A stretch of DNA of 46,630 nt from JBBDIM01 sp040880405 (lineage in GTDB: Bacteria > Planctomycetota > Planctomycetia > Pirellulales > Pirellulaceae), in NCBI GenBank assembly GCA_040880405.1, contig JBBDIM010000030.1, forward strand, positions 1 through 46,630, in the 5' to 3' direction. Each line of letters begins with the position of its first letter. The first letter of the stretch is position 1. Below, piece by piece: positions 8,874-16,952 of this stretch. The position numbers were made by a program, and so were the translations under genes. Under the pieces are notes generated by a model. That model was not told the DNA's origin and did no database searches. It was given only the letters and a program-made list of their open reading frames with translations.

Positions 8874-9833
8874 CTATCGATTCGGGGTCGCGGCTTGGGC
8901 CGAGTCGGCCAGCACCTGGGCTTCGCCGGGGCCGGTCACGATCACTCGGAACAGGTCGGAGTGACGCGTTCGGCCAGACCGTTGAGGTGTCAGCGGCTCG
9001 ACGTCCAGCAGTTCCCCTTGGCCCGCGTCTCCCCGAGCCACCACTTCGCGGCGAACGGTGACATTGCCGGAACGGGAAATGACGGTCACGATGTCGTTCC
9101 GGCGAATCAAAATCGGCTGGCGGACATCGTCGAAGCCGACGGGACGATCCATCGCCAATGCGTGGGTCAGTTCCTTGCCGACGAGCGCCGATAGATCGGT
9201 CGGATAATGATCCTCTCGGCGGACGGCGGTCACCGGCCGAATTTCCAAGTCTTCCAACCGGAGAATCTCACCCCGCCGGATGTTCCGAGTGGTGTGCAGG
9301 GCTTGTTCCTCAGTGGACTCTTCACTTACGGCTGAACCCAAAGGTTTGACCTGTGGATCTCGTGCGACGGCCGGGACGATGGTGACTTGATGTGGGGCCG
9401 TGGTCAGCGGCATGTCGGCCGATACGGGGGCGATGGTCTGGAGCGGTTGGTTGGCGACCGTTGAAATCGGTGCTGCCGTGGCAGCGGCACTCGGACGGGG
9501 CGTAGCAAACCGATCGCCCCGAATCTCCGAGCGACTCGAACCGGTGATCTGAATGGCACCGGTATCAAACCCACGGGCCGCGAGCGTCTCGCGGATATCG
9601 TTGATCGTGATCCATTGAGTGCGATCTCCGCTGGGGGTCGCCGTCAGCGACATCGCCTCTAGGGCCGCGGTCAGTTGATCGTCCTGGGCGTGGATCTCGG
9701 CGATGTCGCCCAAGGTGACGATTGATTCGGAGATCCGGGCCGATGACCTGACGACGATTTGACAATCGCCCGCAAGCGCGATCGCGGCCGAAAAGGCCCA
9801 CGCAAAGACAGTGATGATTAGGAGATTTTTCAT
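8874..9833 (-). CDS. flgA: Flagellar P-ring assembly chaperone FlgA
   Basis: FlgA is a periplasmic chaperone that promotes FlgI ring formation. The product is 319 residues from the ATG at 9833 (MKNLLIITVFAW, a signal peptide); an upstream GTG at 9848 adds five residues and is less likely. The SAF domain is at about 185-250 (TRNIRRGEILRLEDLEIRPV), followed by the C-terminal chaperone domain with NDIVTVISRSGNVTVRREVV. A low-complexity Ala/Pro/Thr stretch near the middle makes it longer than enteric FlgA (about 219). It is 31 bp ahead of flgH. Upstream, hairpin repeat E1 separates it from flgG. Confidence 0.88.
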   Translation of the reverse strand: MKNLLIITVFAWAFSAAIALAGDCQIVVRSSARISESIVTLGDIAEIHAQDDQLTAALEAMSLTATPSGDRTQWITINDIRETLAARGFDTGAIQITGSSRSEIRGDRFATPRPSAAATAAPISTVANQPLQTIAPVSADMPLTTAPHQVTIVPAVARDPQVKPLGSAVSEESTEEQALHTTRNIRRGEILRLEDLEIRPVTAVRREDHYPTDLSALVGKELTHALAMDRPVGFDDVRQPILIRRNDIVTVISRSGNVTVRREVVARGDAGQGELLDVEPLTPQRSGRTRHSDLFRVIVTGPGEAQVLADSAQAATPNR

Positions 9834-9954
9834 GCTAAGGTCTATCACTTAATTTTGTCGCGAATCGGTTTAGGATCGCTCGTTCATTTAGTGTCCGATT
9901 TGGGATCTAGTCGTGTCGTTCCCAATCCGACATTTATTGATCTAGCAAGGCCAA

Positions 9955-10042
9955 ACGGGATTGAAACGCAGAGGCGCGGAGGTCGCAGAGAGAGTCCTCC
10001 GCGCTCTCCGCGTCTCTGCGTTTCAAATTTTTAAAATCCGAC
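9955..10042. repeat. Hairpin repeat E1
   Basis: A long hairpin between flgG and flgA. The left arm TTGAAACGCAGAGGCGCGGA (9961-9980) and the right arm (10006-10026) differ by a single mismatch, and the arms are built of short GCAGAGG/GCGGAGG phrases. The flanks ACGGGATTGAAACGC and AAATCCGAC recur at 35679-35812 (E2), which defines the element ends. Similar CTCTGCGTCTCTGCG phrases are known to me from intergenic DNA of many unrelated bacteria. Confidence 0.75.
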
Positions 10043-10062
10043 AGGCATTTCTCGGGCGATGT

Positions 10063-10863
10063 TTAACGGCGGAGGTTGGCGATCAATTGCAGGATTTGGT
10101 CACCCGCTTGAATCGTTTGCGAGTTCAGCTCGAACGACCGTTGGGTGGTGATCAGGTCGATCAGTTCCTGGACCGGCTCGACATTCGAAGCCTCCAACAT
10201 TCCCTTACGAACCGTTCCCAGCCCGATGGTTTGCGGATTGCCGGTGATCGGGGCGCTGGAAGCGGCCGTCTCTCCGTACAGGTTTTCGCCCAACTTCAAC
10301 AAGCCTTCCGGATTGATGAAGGTCGCCAGTTGAATCTGCCCCACTTCCGCCAACTGCGGCACGTTGGGCTGCCGGACCGAAACCACGCCATCGGCCGAGA
10401 CCTCGACCGCGGTGGCGTCCTCGGGAACCACAATCGAAGGCTCCAGTGGACGACCGATCCCGGCCGAGCCTTGCACGATCTCGCCATTCGCGTTGACCGA
10501 GAAGTTCCCGGCCCGCGTGTAGACGATCTCACCGCTGGGGTCCAGCACCTGAAAGAACCCGGGCCCTTCGATCAGCAGATCCAACGGGCCATCGGTGGTG
10601 GTGAACGAACCTTGCTTGAAGTCGGTCTGCACGCTTTGCAGGCGAACACCCAAACCGACATTCGAGCCGGTTGGTGTCAGGTTGCCGTTGGCGTCTTCGG
10701 TGCCCGGGAGGACGCGATGCTCGTAGAACAGGTCTTCAAAGTTGGCCCGGTCTTTTTTGAAGGCGGTGGTATTGATATTCGCCAGATTATTCGCGATCAC
10801 GTCCAGCTTGGTCTGCATGGACTGCATGCCGGTCGCGGCGGTGTATAGCGTTTGTACGCTCAT
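10063..10863 (-). CDS. flgG: Flagellar distal rod protein FlgG
   Basis: FlgG forms the distal rod that crosses the P and L rings. The product is 266 residues, the usual length. The N-terminal rod motif is MSVQTLYTAATGMQSMQTKL followed by NNLANINTTAFKKDR. The core has GPLDLLIEGPGFFQV and YTRAGNFSVNANGEI. The C-terminus VEPVQELIDLITTQRSFELN closes the D0 coiled coil. The ATG at 10863 has AAGGA about eight bases upstream. It follows flgF by about 70 bp. A planctomycete-typical feature is flgF-flgG preceding flgA-flgH-flgI. Confidence 0.95.
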   Translation of the reverse strand: MSVQTLYTAATGMQSMQTKLDVIANNLANINTTAFKKDRANFEDLFYEHRVLPGTEDANGNLTPTGSNVGLGVRLQSVQTDFKQGSFTTTDGPLDLLIEGPGFFQVLDPSGEIVYTRAGNFSVNANGEIVQGSAGIGRPLEPSIVVPEDATAVEVSADGVVSVRQPNVPQLAEVGQIQLATFINPEGLLKLGENLYGETAASSAPITGNPQTIGLGTVRKGMLEASNVEPVQELIDLITTQRSFELNSQTIQAGDQILQLIANLRR

Positions 10864-10935
10864 GACTTACATCCTTGTGAAACGGGGCACCCTTGTGGGG
10901 TAGGGAATCTGTGTGAAGCAGGGCTAGGGGACTAC

Positions 10936-11858
10936 TTAACTTTGTCGCAACACGCGATTCACCAAGTTGCCAATCGCCTCGTCCTGAGAGCGAATGAGAT
11001 TGATATNNNNNNNNNNNNNNNNNNNNNNNNNNNNNNNNNNNNNNNNNNNNNNNNNNNNNNNNNNNNNNNNNNNNNNNNNNNNNNNNNNNNNNNNNNNNNN
11101 NNNNNNACGCGATTCACCAAGTTGCCAATCGCCTCGTCCTGAGAGCGAATGAGATTGATATTCGATTCGTAGGCCCGGGTGGTTTCGATCATCGCCATCA
11201 TCTCGGTAATCGGGTTGGCCGAAGATCGTTCCAGCATTCCGGGAGCCGTTTTCCGGTCTTGTTCCGCAATCGCTTGCGGTTGGGAAAGGGGCCGGAAAAA
11301 GTTTTTGCCGAACTTGACCAGATCGGCATTGGATTGAACATTGACCATCCCCAGCGGAATGGCCTCACCACCGATGACCACCTCGCCGCGCGAGTTGAAG
11401 AACTCGCCCCGATGGACCGACTTGGCCGCGGGATCGACCTGGATCGGAACACCCGCATCACTCAACACTGGCAGCCCTTCCTGAGTGGTCAGGAATCCGT
11501 CCGGGGTGAACATGAAGTTTCCGGCCCGAGTCAGGAGGACTTGATCGTCCTGCAGGACCTGAAAGTAACCATCCCCGCGGATTGCCAAATCGTCTCGGTT
11601 GCCGGTCGGGGTGATCGGCCCGGGGGTATGGTTGGTCACGGTTTCCCGCATCATCACCCCACCGCCAACATTGTTTCGCGAGCCGGAACCGACGGAGTCG
11701 TAACCTTGCTCGATCGCCTCGGCCTCACGGGCCTCCAAAATGGCGAACTCGTTGCGGAAGGCGATCGTGTCGACATTCGCCAGGTTATTGGAGATCACCT
11801 CCATCCGCTGCGACTGGGCCTGGGCACCCTCTGCCGAAATGTAAAGTCCGTAGACCAT
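10936..11858 (-). CDS. flgF: Flagellar basal-body rod protein FlgF (interrupted by an assembly gap)
   Basis: FlgF is a proximal-rod protein homologous to FlgG. The N-terminus VYGLYISAEGAQAQSQRMEV and NNLANVDTIAFRNEF, the middle DDLAIRGDGYFQVLQ and the C-terminal ANPITEMMAMIETTRAYESN are all intact. The reading frame is broken only by a 100-N gap (11007-11106) flanked by identical 55-bp copies. Removing the gap and one copy gives a clean 255-residue protein ending NLVNRVLRQS with a TAA at 10936-10938. The ATG at 11858 has GAGG just upstream and is preferred over an in-frame TTG at 11867. It is the first gene of the operon, about 50 bp downstream of a sigma-54 promoter match. Confidence 0.9.
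10952..11161. other. Assembly artefact: 55-bp duplicate around 100 N
   Basis: Positions 10952-11006 and 11107-11161 are identical over 55 bp, with exactly 100 N between them. A 100-N run is a common placeholder for a gap of unknown size, and a 55-bp overlap equals a common assembler k-mer. Collapsing to one copy restores the flgF reading frame exactly, so the gap is probably not real DNA. Confidence 0.9.
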
Positions 11859-11907
11859 TTCCCTCAATCCATTGTTTCAAGTCGCCCCCCGGCGTACCTC
11901 CTACTAG

Positions 11908-11922
11908 GCAATTCCAGTGCCA
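11908..11922 (-). promoter_or_regulatory. Sigma-54 promoter of the flgF operon
   Basis: On the minus strand the sequence reads TTGGCACTGGAATTGCC. This gives TGGCAC, five bases, then TTGC, so the invariant GG and GC are exactly 10 bp apart, as required for sigma-54 (RpoN). Transcription would begin near 11896, leaving a leader of about 38 nt before the flgF ATG. Sigma-54 control of rod and hook genes is well known in several phyla. No activator gene is seen in the window. Confidence 0.75.
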
Positions 11923-12110
11923 AACCGCGGATTGTTTTTATGGAATATCTGTAAGGGATGATCTGGTAATGCGTTGCGCGACTTTTCGGGCCACGCCGAA
12001 GAGTGACAGCAAGGGAGAAAACAATCGGCAAACGGCAAGAGTTGCCGGTCGCTAGCGGAAAAGTCTGCGTGGTTTGCCTAATCGGAAGTGCGGCGTCGCG
12101 TCCGCAGTTA

Positions 12111-12352
12111 GGGGATGAGTTCAATTACAAGGAGTCGGAGGTCAAGAAGTTTCGGCCGCGGTCCCCGTAATTGAACTTATCCCCGTACTCTTTTCGGCGT
12201 ATGCGCAAATCGCCGCCCCTGGGTAACTTGGTCGATTGGAAAGGGCCCCCGGTGACTAAGAATGGAGCGTCTCCGAGGGGGATAAGTTCAATTACGGGGG
12301 CCGCGGATTAAGGTTCCAATCCGCCGACTCCTTGTAATTAAACTCATCCCCG
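12111..12352. repeat. Composite palindromic element B1
   Basis: Two inverted units, 12111-12185 and 12277-12352, lie around a 91-bp spacer. Outer arms are GGGGATGAGTTCAATTAC (left) and the near-perfect reverse complement at the right end; inner arms are GGGGATAAGTTCAATTAC. Both outer arms continue with AAGGAGTCGG, a variant private to this copy. It lies in the gap between the divergent flgF operon and prfC. The bases between this element and the sigma-54 site hold no supportable gene. Confidence 0.85.
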
Positions 12353-12718
12353 TTCCCGTTTGAGCCCGCCAACCTTGCCCCGGGAGGGGTGATCGGATAG
12401 GATCGGTTACGGTAATCTTCGGCACCCTTATTTTGCGACCGTGTCGAAGGGATGCCTGGGAACCCGATACGATGTCGCCTGATGCGTTGCCGCTTGAGAT
12501 GATACTGTCGCAGGTCGTACCTCCGTGCGAGCCGAACGCCGCTCCACCCTAGGTGCGTGGTTTTTTGTTGGGTTGCCTTCCCCTTCTCTTAGCATCCCCT
12601 CGGCCCGATGCCCCTGCGCTCGCGGATGCTTCCTATGGTTGATCGTGATTGGGTCGCGAGTTTGATCGTCGCGGCCGGGCCACGGTGACACCAGATTTAC
12701 TTACCAGCCAAATTTGTC
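12353..12718. other. Gene-free leader region upstream of prfC
   Basis: I see no protein gene here. At 12547-12568 CCAC...GTGG is followed by six T, a weak terminator-like hairpin, so a short transcript ending near 12570 is possible but unproven. No clear ribosome-binding site precedes the prfC ATG. Confidence 0.3.
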
Positions 12719-14344
12719 ATGACCGATATCGACCCCGAAGTAAAACGCGAGTCCCAACGTCGCCGCACGTTCGCGATTATCTCGCACCCCGATGCGGGGA
12801 AGACGACACTCACCGAAAAGCTGCTGCTGTATGGTGGTCAAATCGCAACCGCCGGCGCGGTCCGGGGTCGCAAGACCGATAGGGCCGCCACGTCCGACTG
12901 GATGGAACTGGAAAAGCAGCGGGGCATCTCGGTCACCTCGACGGTGCTCACCTTCGAGTACCAAGGGATGCAAATCAACCTGCTCGATACACCGGGTCAC
13001 CATGATTTCAGCGAAGATACTTACCGGACGTTGGTCGCGGCCGACTGCGCGGTGATGGTCATCGACTTGGCCAAAGGGGTGGAGGCGCAAACCGAGAAGC
13101 TGTTCGAAGTGTGCGCGATGCGCAAAATCCCGGTGCTCACCTTCGTGAACAAGACCGACCGACCGGGGCAGGATCCGTTCGAGATTCTGGAGAACATCGA
13201 GAAGAAGCTGCGGATCAAGACGGTGCCCCACAACTGGCCGATCGGCACCGGGGCCGACTTTTCTGGAATCGTGGAACTGGGGACCAGCACCGCCCATCTG
13301 TTTGGCTTGAAATCGGGCCATAAACAGACCGATGTTCACTCGATCCCGCTCGATCAATTGACGGAGCAACCGGAGATTCGCCCCGAGATTTTGGCAAAAG
13401 CGGCTGAAGACGCCGAATTGTTGGAAATGGCGGGAGAGTCGCTCGAATTGGATCGCTTCCTGGCCGGGGAGCAAACCCCGGTGTTTTTCGGCAGCGCTTT
13501 GACGAACTACGGCCTGGAACATTTTTTGAAGGGCTTTTTGGAGCTTTGTCCCTCGCCTAGACCGCGGGATAGCAATCTGGGTTTGATCCCGGTCGAGCGA
13601 TCCGACTTCGCTGGGTTTGTGTTCAAGATCCAGGCCAATCTCGATCCACGGCATCGCGACCGAGTCGCGTTTGTGCGAGTCTGTGCGGGTCGGTTCAAGC
13701 GCGAGATGGAAGTGAATCATCCCCGCTCGCAAAAGAAACTCAAACTGAAACGGGCCCACAAGGTGTTTGGGCAGGATCGGGAAACGATGGACGAGGCCTA
13801 CCCCGGCGACATCATCGGATTGGTAAATCCAGGCGAGTTTCAACTGGGGGATACGATCTGCGAGGGGCAACCGCTGATCTTTGATGGCCTGCCGCAGTTC
13901 TCGCCGGAGTTTTTCGCGACCCTCCGGCCGAACGATACCGGTCGGCGGAAGCAGTTTGCGCGGGGTGTGACGCAGCTTCTGGAAGAAGGGGCGATCCAGA
14001 TGTTCACCGATCCGAAAGCGTCCCGGAGCGATCCGATTTTGGCCGCGGTGGGTGAGCTGCAGTTCGATGTGGTCCGCTACCGTCTGGAAAGTGAGTACGG
14101 CACGGAGACCTCCATCTCCTGGCTCCCCTACAAGCTGGCTCGCTGGATACCCGGCATCCATCAAGAGATGCCGCGGATGCGGTTGCCCTCGAATGCGAAG
14201 GTGGTCCGCGACCATTTGGGTTACGTCGCGATCCTGTTTCGTGCCGCCTGGGATGTGGAATATTGCCTGAAGGAAAACCCCGACGTGCAGTTCGCGGCGG
14301 CCCGGGTGCATCACGAGCGTCAGCTTCCGGCCGAGATTTCGTAG
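12719..14344 (+). CDS. prfC: Peptide chain release factor 3 (RF3)
   Basis: RF3 is a translational GTPase that recycles RF1 and RF2 from the ribosome after termination. The product is 541 residues, close to enteric RF3 (529). GTPase motifs are all present: G1 SHPDAGKTTLTEKL at about 22-35, G2 in QRGISVTS, G3 DTPGHHDF, G4 NKTD followed by RPG, and a G5-like GSAL. The RF3-specific start (VKRESQRRRTFAIISHPDAG) and the C-terminal region DPILAAVGELQFDVVRYRLE distinguish it from EF-G. It is monocistronic-looking or leads into the MFS gene 48 bp downstream. A long open frame on the opposite strand is a shadow. Confidence 0.96.
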   Translation: MTDIDPEVKRESQRRRTFAIISHPDAGKTTLTEKLLLYGGQIATAGAVRGRKTDRAATSDWMELEKQRGISVTSTVLTFEYQGMQINLLDTPGHHDFSEDTYRTLVAADCAVMVIDLAKGVEAQTEKLFEVCAMRKIPVLTFVNKTDRPGQDPFEILENIEKKLRIKTVPHNWPIGTGADFSGIVELGTSTAHLFGLKSGHKQTDVHSIPLDQLTEQPEIRPEILAKAAEDAELLEMAGESLELDRFLAGEQTPVFFGSALTNYGLEHFLKGFLELCPSPRPRDSNLGLIPVERSDFAGFVFKIQANLDPRHRDRVAFVRVCAGRFKREMEVNHPRSQKKLKLKRAHKVFGQDRETMDEAYPGDIIGLVNPGEFQLGDTICEGQPLIFDGLPQFSPEFFATLRPNDTGRRKQFARGVTQLLEEGAIQMFTDPKASRSDPILAAVGELQFDVVRYRLESEYGTETSISWLPYKLARWIPGIHQEMPRMRLPSNAKVVRDHLGYVAILFRAAWDVEYCLKENPDVQFAAARVHHERQLPAEIS

Positions 14345-14392
14345 ACCAATTGAGATTAACTTCCTCACTGCGCAGGAACCAAGAGCATCACG

Positions 14393-15763
14393 ATGAGTCA
14401 AACCGCCGAGTCGCGCACGATCAGCCGTCCGATCCAGCGCGAGTCCGCTCCGGTGGAACCGGACACGCGTCTGTATTACGGCTGGGTGATGCTGCCTTTG
14501 GCGATGATCGCCGTAATTGCGAGCGGCCCGGGCCAGACGTTTGGGGTGTCGATCTTCAACGAGTCGATCCGCGAGTCGCTCAGTCTGACGCATAGCCAAC
14601 TAGCCCTCGCCTATACCTTGGGCACGGTCATTGGTGCGGTCCCGATCCTTTTCTTCGGCTGGATGATGGATCGGTTCGGGATGCGGCGGACGATGCTCAT
14701 GGTGGTGACGCTGTTCAGCGGTGCCTGCCTGATCATGGCGGTGGCTCAAAATTGGTGGATGCTGCTCTTGGCGTTTTGCCTGTTGCGAATGCTGGGCCCC
14801 GGGGCCTTGGCGTTTGGGAGTGGGAATACGTTGGCCTATTGGTTCGACCGCCGACTGGGAACCGTGGAGGGGATTCGCCAACTCGGGATGGCGGCCTCGA
14901 TGACCGTGATTCCGATGATCAACCTGTGGCTCATAACGAACTGGGGCTGGCGGGGTGCCTACCTGGGAGTGGGGGCCTTTTTATGGCTGCTGCTTTTCCC
15001 GCTGTTTTGGCTGCTGTTCAAGAACAAACCGAGCGATGTCGGGCAAGAGATGGAGGGGGCCCGGCGAGAGACTCGCCCAGAGGCTCACACCGCGGAGGAC
15101 CGGTCGAAGACCGTGATCCACGGCCTGACGCTCGGTCAAACGGTTCGCACGCCCACCTTTTACATTGTGGGGCTCGGGACCGCGCTGTTCGGCTTGGTAC
15201 AAACGGCGATCTTTTTCTGTCTCACTCCGATCTTCGCCGAGCGGGGAATGAACGAACGGGACGCGGCGTTGATGCTCACCGCGTTTGCCCTGTCGCTGGG
15301 GATCATGCAGTTGGTGGGGGGCACCTTGGCGGATCGCATGAAGGCCCCGGGGTTGCTGGTCGTGGGGATGCTGTGCATGGCCTCGGGTGTGTGGCTGCTC
15401 AATTCGGCGAGCACCCCGCTGTGGGGCAGTTTGGCGGGAATTGTGATGGGGGCGGCCCAAGGAATATACTTTGGGACGGCCCATCCACTGTGGGCTCGGT
15501 ATTTCGGAAGGCGGCACCTGGGGAAGATCCGCGGAGTGCTGATGACCGTCAACGTGGCCTCGTCCAGCTTGGGGCCCTTATTCGCGGGTCTGACCCGCGA
15601 TTATTTGGGCAGCTTTAGCCTGGCTTTGTGGGCCTTTGCCCTGCTCCCCTTGCCGTTCGCCTTAGCCTCCCTGTGGGTTGCCCCACCTGGGGAAATGGGA
15701 AATGATTCGGAAACGCCAGCGGATGAGGGTAGAGAAGCCACTGTTAGACGGGTGGCCCCGTAG
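14393..15763 (+). CDS. Major facilitator superfamily transporter
   Basis: A 456-residue integral membrane protein with about 12 hydrophobic segments in two halves separated by a hydrophilic loop (about residues 215-245). The first half holds the MFS loop 2-3 signature in the form GWMMDRFGMRRTML. The N-terminal region (LYYGWVMLPLAMIAVIASGP followed by GQTFGVSIF) resembles the oxalate/monocarboxylate-type branch, but the substrate cannot be read from sequence. The second half has NERDAALMLTAFALSLGIMQ and GGTLADRMK. AGGAACC lies upstream of the ATG. It is followed by a 197-bp gap with no recognised signal. Confidence 0.88.
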   Translation: MSQTAESRTISRPIQRESAPVEPDTRLYYGWVMLPLAMIAVIASGPGQTFGVSIFNESIRESLSLTHSQLALAYTLGTVIGAVPILFFGWMMDRFGMRRTMLMVVTLFSGACLIMAVAQNWWMLLLAFCLLRMLGPGALAFGSGNTLAYWFDRRLGTVEGIRQLGMAASMTVIPMINLWLITNWGWRGAYLGVGAFLWLLLFPLFWLLFKNKPSDVGQEMEGARRETRPEAHTAEDRSKTVIHGLTLGQTVRTPTFYIVGLGTALFGLVQTAIFFCLTPIFAERGMNERDAALMLTAFALSLGIMQLVGGTLADRMKAPGLLVVGMLCMASGVWLLNSASTPLWGSLAGIVMGAAQGIYFGTAHPLWARYFGRRHLGKIRGVLMTVNVASSSLGPLFAGLTRDYLGSFSLALWAFALLPLPFALASLWVAPPGEMGNDSETPADEGREATVRRVAP

Positions 15764-15960
15764 GACGCAATGTCGTCCGCCGCTAAAATCAACCGGTCAC
15801 CCAGTCCCGATTGGCCTGGAATGGCTGGCCAGTTCGGCTAAGATTGTGAGATTCAGGCGATTGTCGCGGGCCGCTCGGTAGGTGGCTCGGTTCGGCATGC
15901 CTTCCTTGGTTGACACCATCGACGCCTATTCGTCGATTTTTCGCCTATTGGTTTTGCTTC

Positions 15961-16599
15961 ATGGCTCAGGATTCATCCCCTTCCACGACCCCACCGGTCG
16001 ATCCCTATGCCGAGGTCCCGGTCGACCTCAAGAACCGCGAGCTCGCCTTGCTCTTGGCGTGGCTTCTGCCGGGTGGTGGGCACCTTTATCAGGGGAGGCG
16101 GGGCAAGGGGATCTTGTTCATGGTCTGCATCCTCTCGACCTACTTTCTGGGGCTCTCGATGGGTGGCGGGCATGTCGTGTACGCCAAGTGGGATAGCGAA
16201 GACAAGCGGTTACCGTTCCTGTGCCAAGTGGGTGTCGGAGCCCCTGCCTTGCCCGCCTTGGTGCAGGCGTTTCGTGTGACGCGCCAGCAAGAGCCCATCC
16301 TGATCTTCGGCAGCCCGGTCATGGCCCCGCCGGTCGACACCATTCAGTTGGACGACTGGCACCGCGAGTATGGCTTCCTGTTTGAAATGGGGACGCTTTA
16401 CACGATGATCGCCGGTCTCCTGAACATCCTGGTAATGTACGACGCCTTCGCCGGGCCAGTGTTCATGATTCCGGACAGCATGCGTAAGAAACGAGCGGCG
16501 CAAGAGGCCAACGCGCCACCCAATCCATCCGAGGCAGCTCCAGAGGCGACTTCGCCTGAAGCTTCGGATCCCTCCTCCCACGCCTCGAAGTCCAGGTGA
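15961..16599 (+). CDS. DUF6677-like membrane protein
   Basis: A 212-residue membrane protein that I recognise as resembling a family restricted mainly to planctomycetes. Residues about 28-60 (LALLLAWLLPGGGHLYQGRR, then GKGILFMVCILSTYF) look like a TM2-type helical hairpin. A further hydrophobic stretch lies at about 140-165 (TMIAGLLNILVMYDAFAGPV). The C-terminal 40 residues are Pro/Ala/Ser-rich and probably disordered. The ATG at 15961 is chosen over an upstream one at 15910 because the additional 17 residues do not match the family. It is followed after 7 bp by a second small membrane protein, with which it is likely co-transcribed. The function is unknown. Confidence 0.75.
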   Translation: MAQDSSPSTTPPVDPYAEVPVDLKNRELALLLAWLLPGGGHLYQGRRGKGILFMVCILSTYFLGLSMGGGHVVYAKWDSEDKRLPFLCQVGVGAPALPALVQAFRVTRQQEPILIFGSPVMAPPVDTIQLDDWHREYGFLFEMGTLYTMIAGLLNILVMYDAFAGPVFMIPDSMRKKRAAQEANAPPNPSEAAPEATSPEASDPSSHASKSR

Positions 16600-16606
16600 C
16601 CGACCG

Positions 16607-16822
16607 ATGAACACACCCTTGGCCCTATTCGGAATTCTGCCCGGCATTTCCCTGCTGCTGTACGCCATGCCGCTGATCGTGGTGGTAAGCCTGGTTTACG
16701 CGGCGACGCGGCATGAAGTCTGGCAGCCGATTCTCAAGCACGCGCTCGACACCGGCATCTGGATCACCGGATTCATGGGGGTGGTCTTTGTGGTCTTGCT
16801 ATTCTTGGGCTGGGGGCTGTAG
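16607..16822 (+). CDS. Small two-helix membrane protein
   Basis: A 71-residue protein with two transmembrane helices (about residues 8-30, PGISLLLYAMPLIVVVSLVY; about 50-70, GFMGVVFVVLLFLGWGL) joined by a short charged segment ATRHEVWQPILKHALD. The start lies 7 bp after the stop of the DUF6677-like gene, so the pair probably forms an operon and may act together in the membrane. I recognise a similar small protein next to this family in other planctomycetes, but no function. Downstream, palindrome A3 separates it from the convergent acylase gene. Confidence 0.7.
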   Translation: MNTPLALFGILPGISLLLYAMPLIVVVSLVYAATRHEVWQPILKHALDTGIWITGFMGVVFVVLLFLGWGL

Positions 16823-16867
16823 CGCAGCGAAGATTTGTCTATCGGGGCGCATCGATCCTGGGTGGCC

Positions 16868-16952
16868 GTGAATAAGGGGTCAGGACTCTTTTTCATTAGA
16901 CGTGTTCTATTTGAGAACGTTTTGCGAAAAAGAGTCCTGCCCCCTTATTCAC
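16868..16952. repeat. Palindromic element A3 (subfamily b)
   Basis: An 85-bp family-A copy between two convergent genes. Both outer arms carry the private form GTGAATAAGG instead of GTGAAAAAGG. The interior (GACGTGTTCTATTTGAGAAC) matches A4 in reverse, not A1/A2. Its right outer end supplies the TGA stop of the acylase gene (16949-16951). Confidence 0.85.

Noticed and set aside
12111..12352. CRISPR-like repeats
   Set aside because: Units are inverted, few and unequal in spacing, with no direct repeat-spacer periodicity and no cas genes.
12701..14599. 632-residue open frame on the minus strand
   Set aside because: It is antisense to prfC and the MFS gene; the product is low-complexity Arg/His/Gln-rich with no family pattern.
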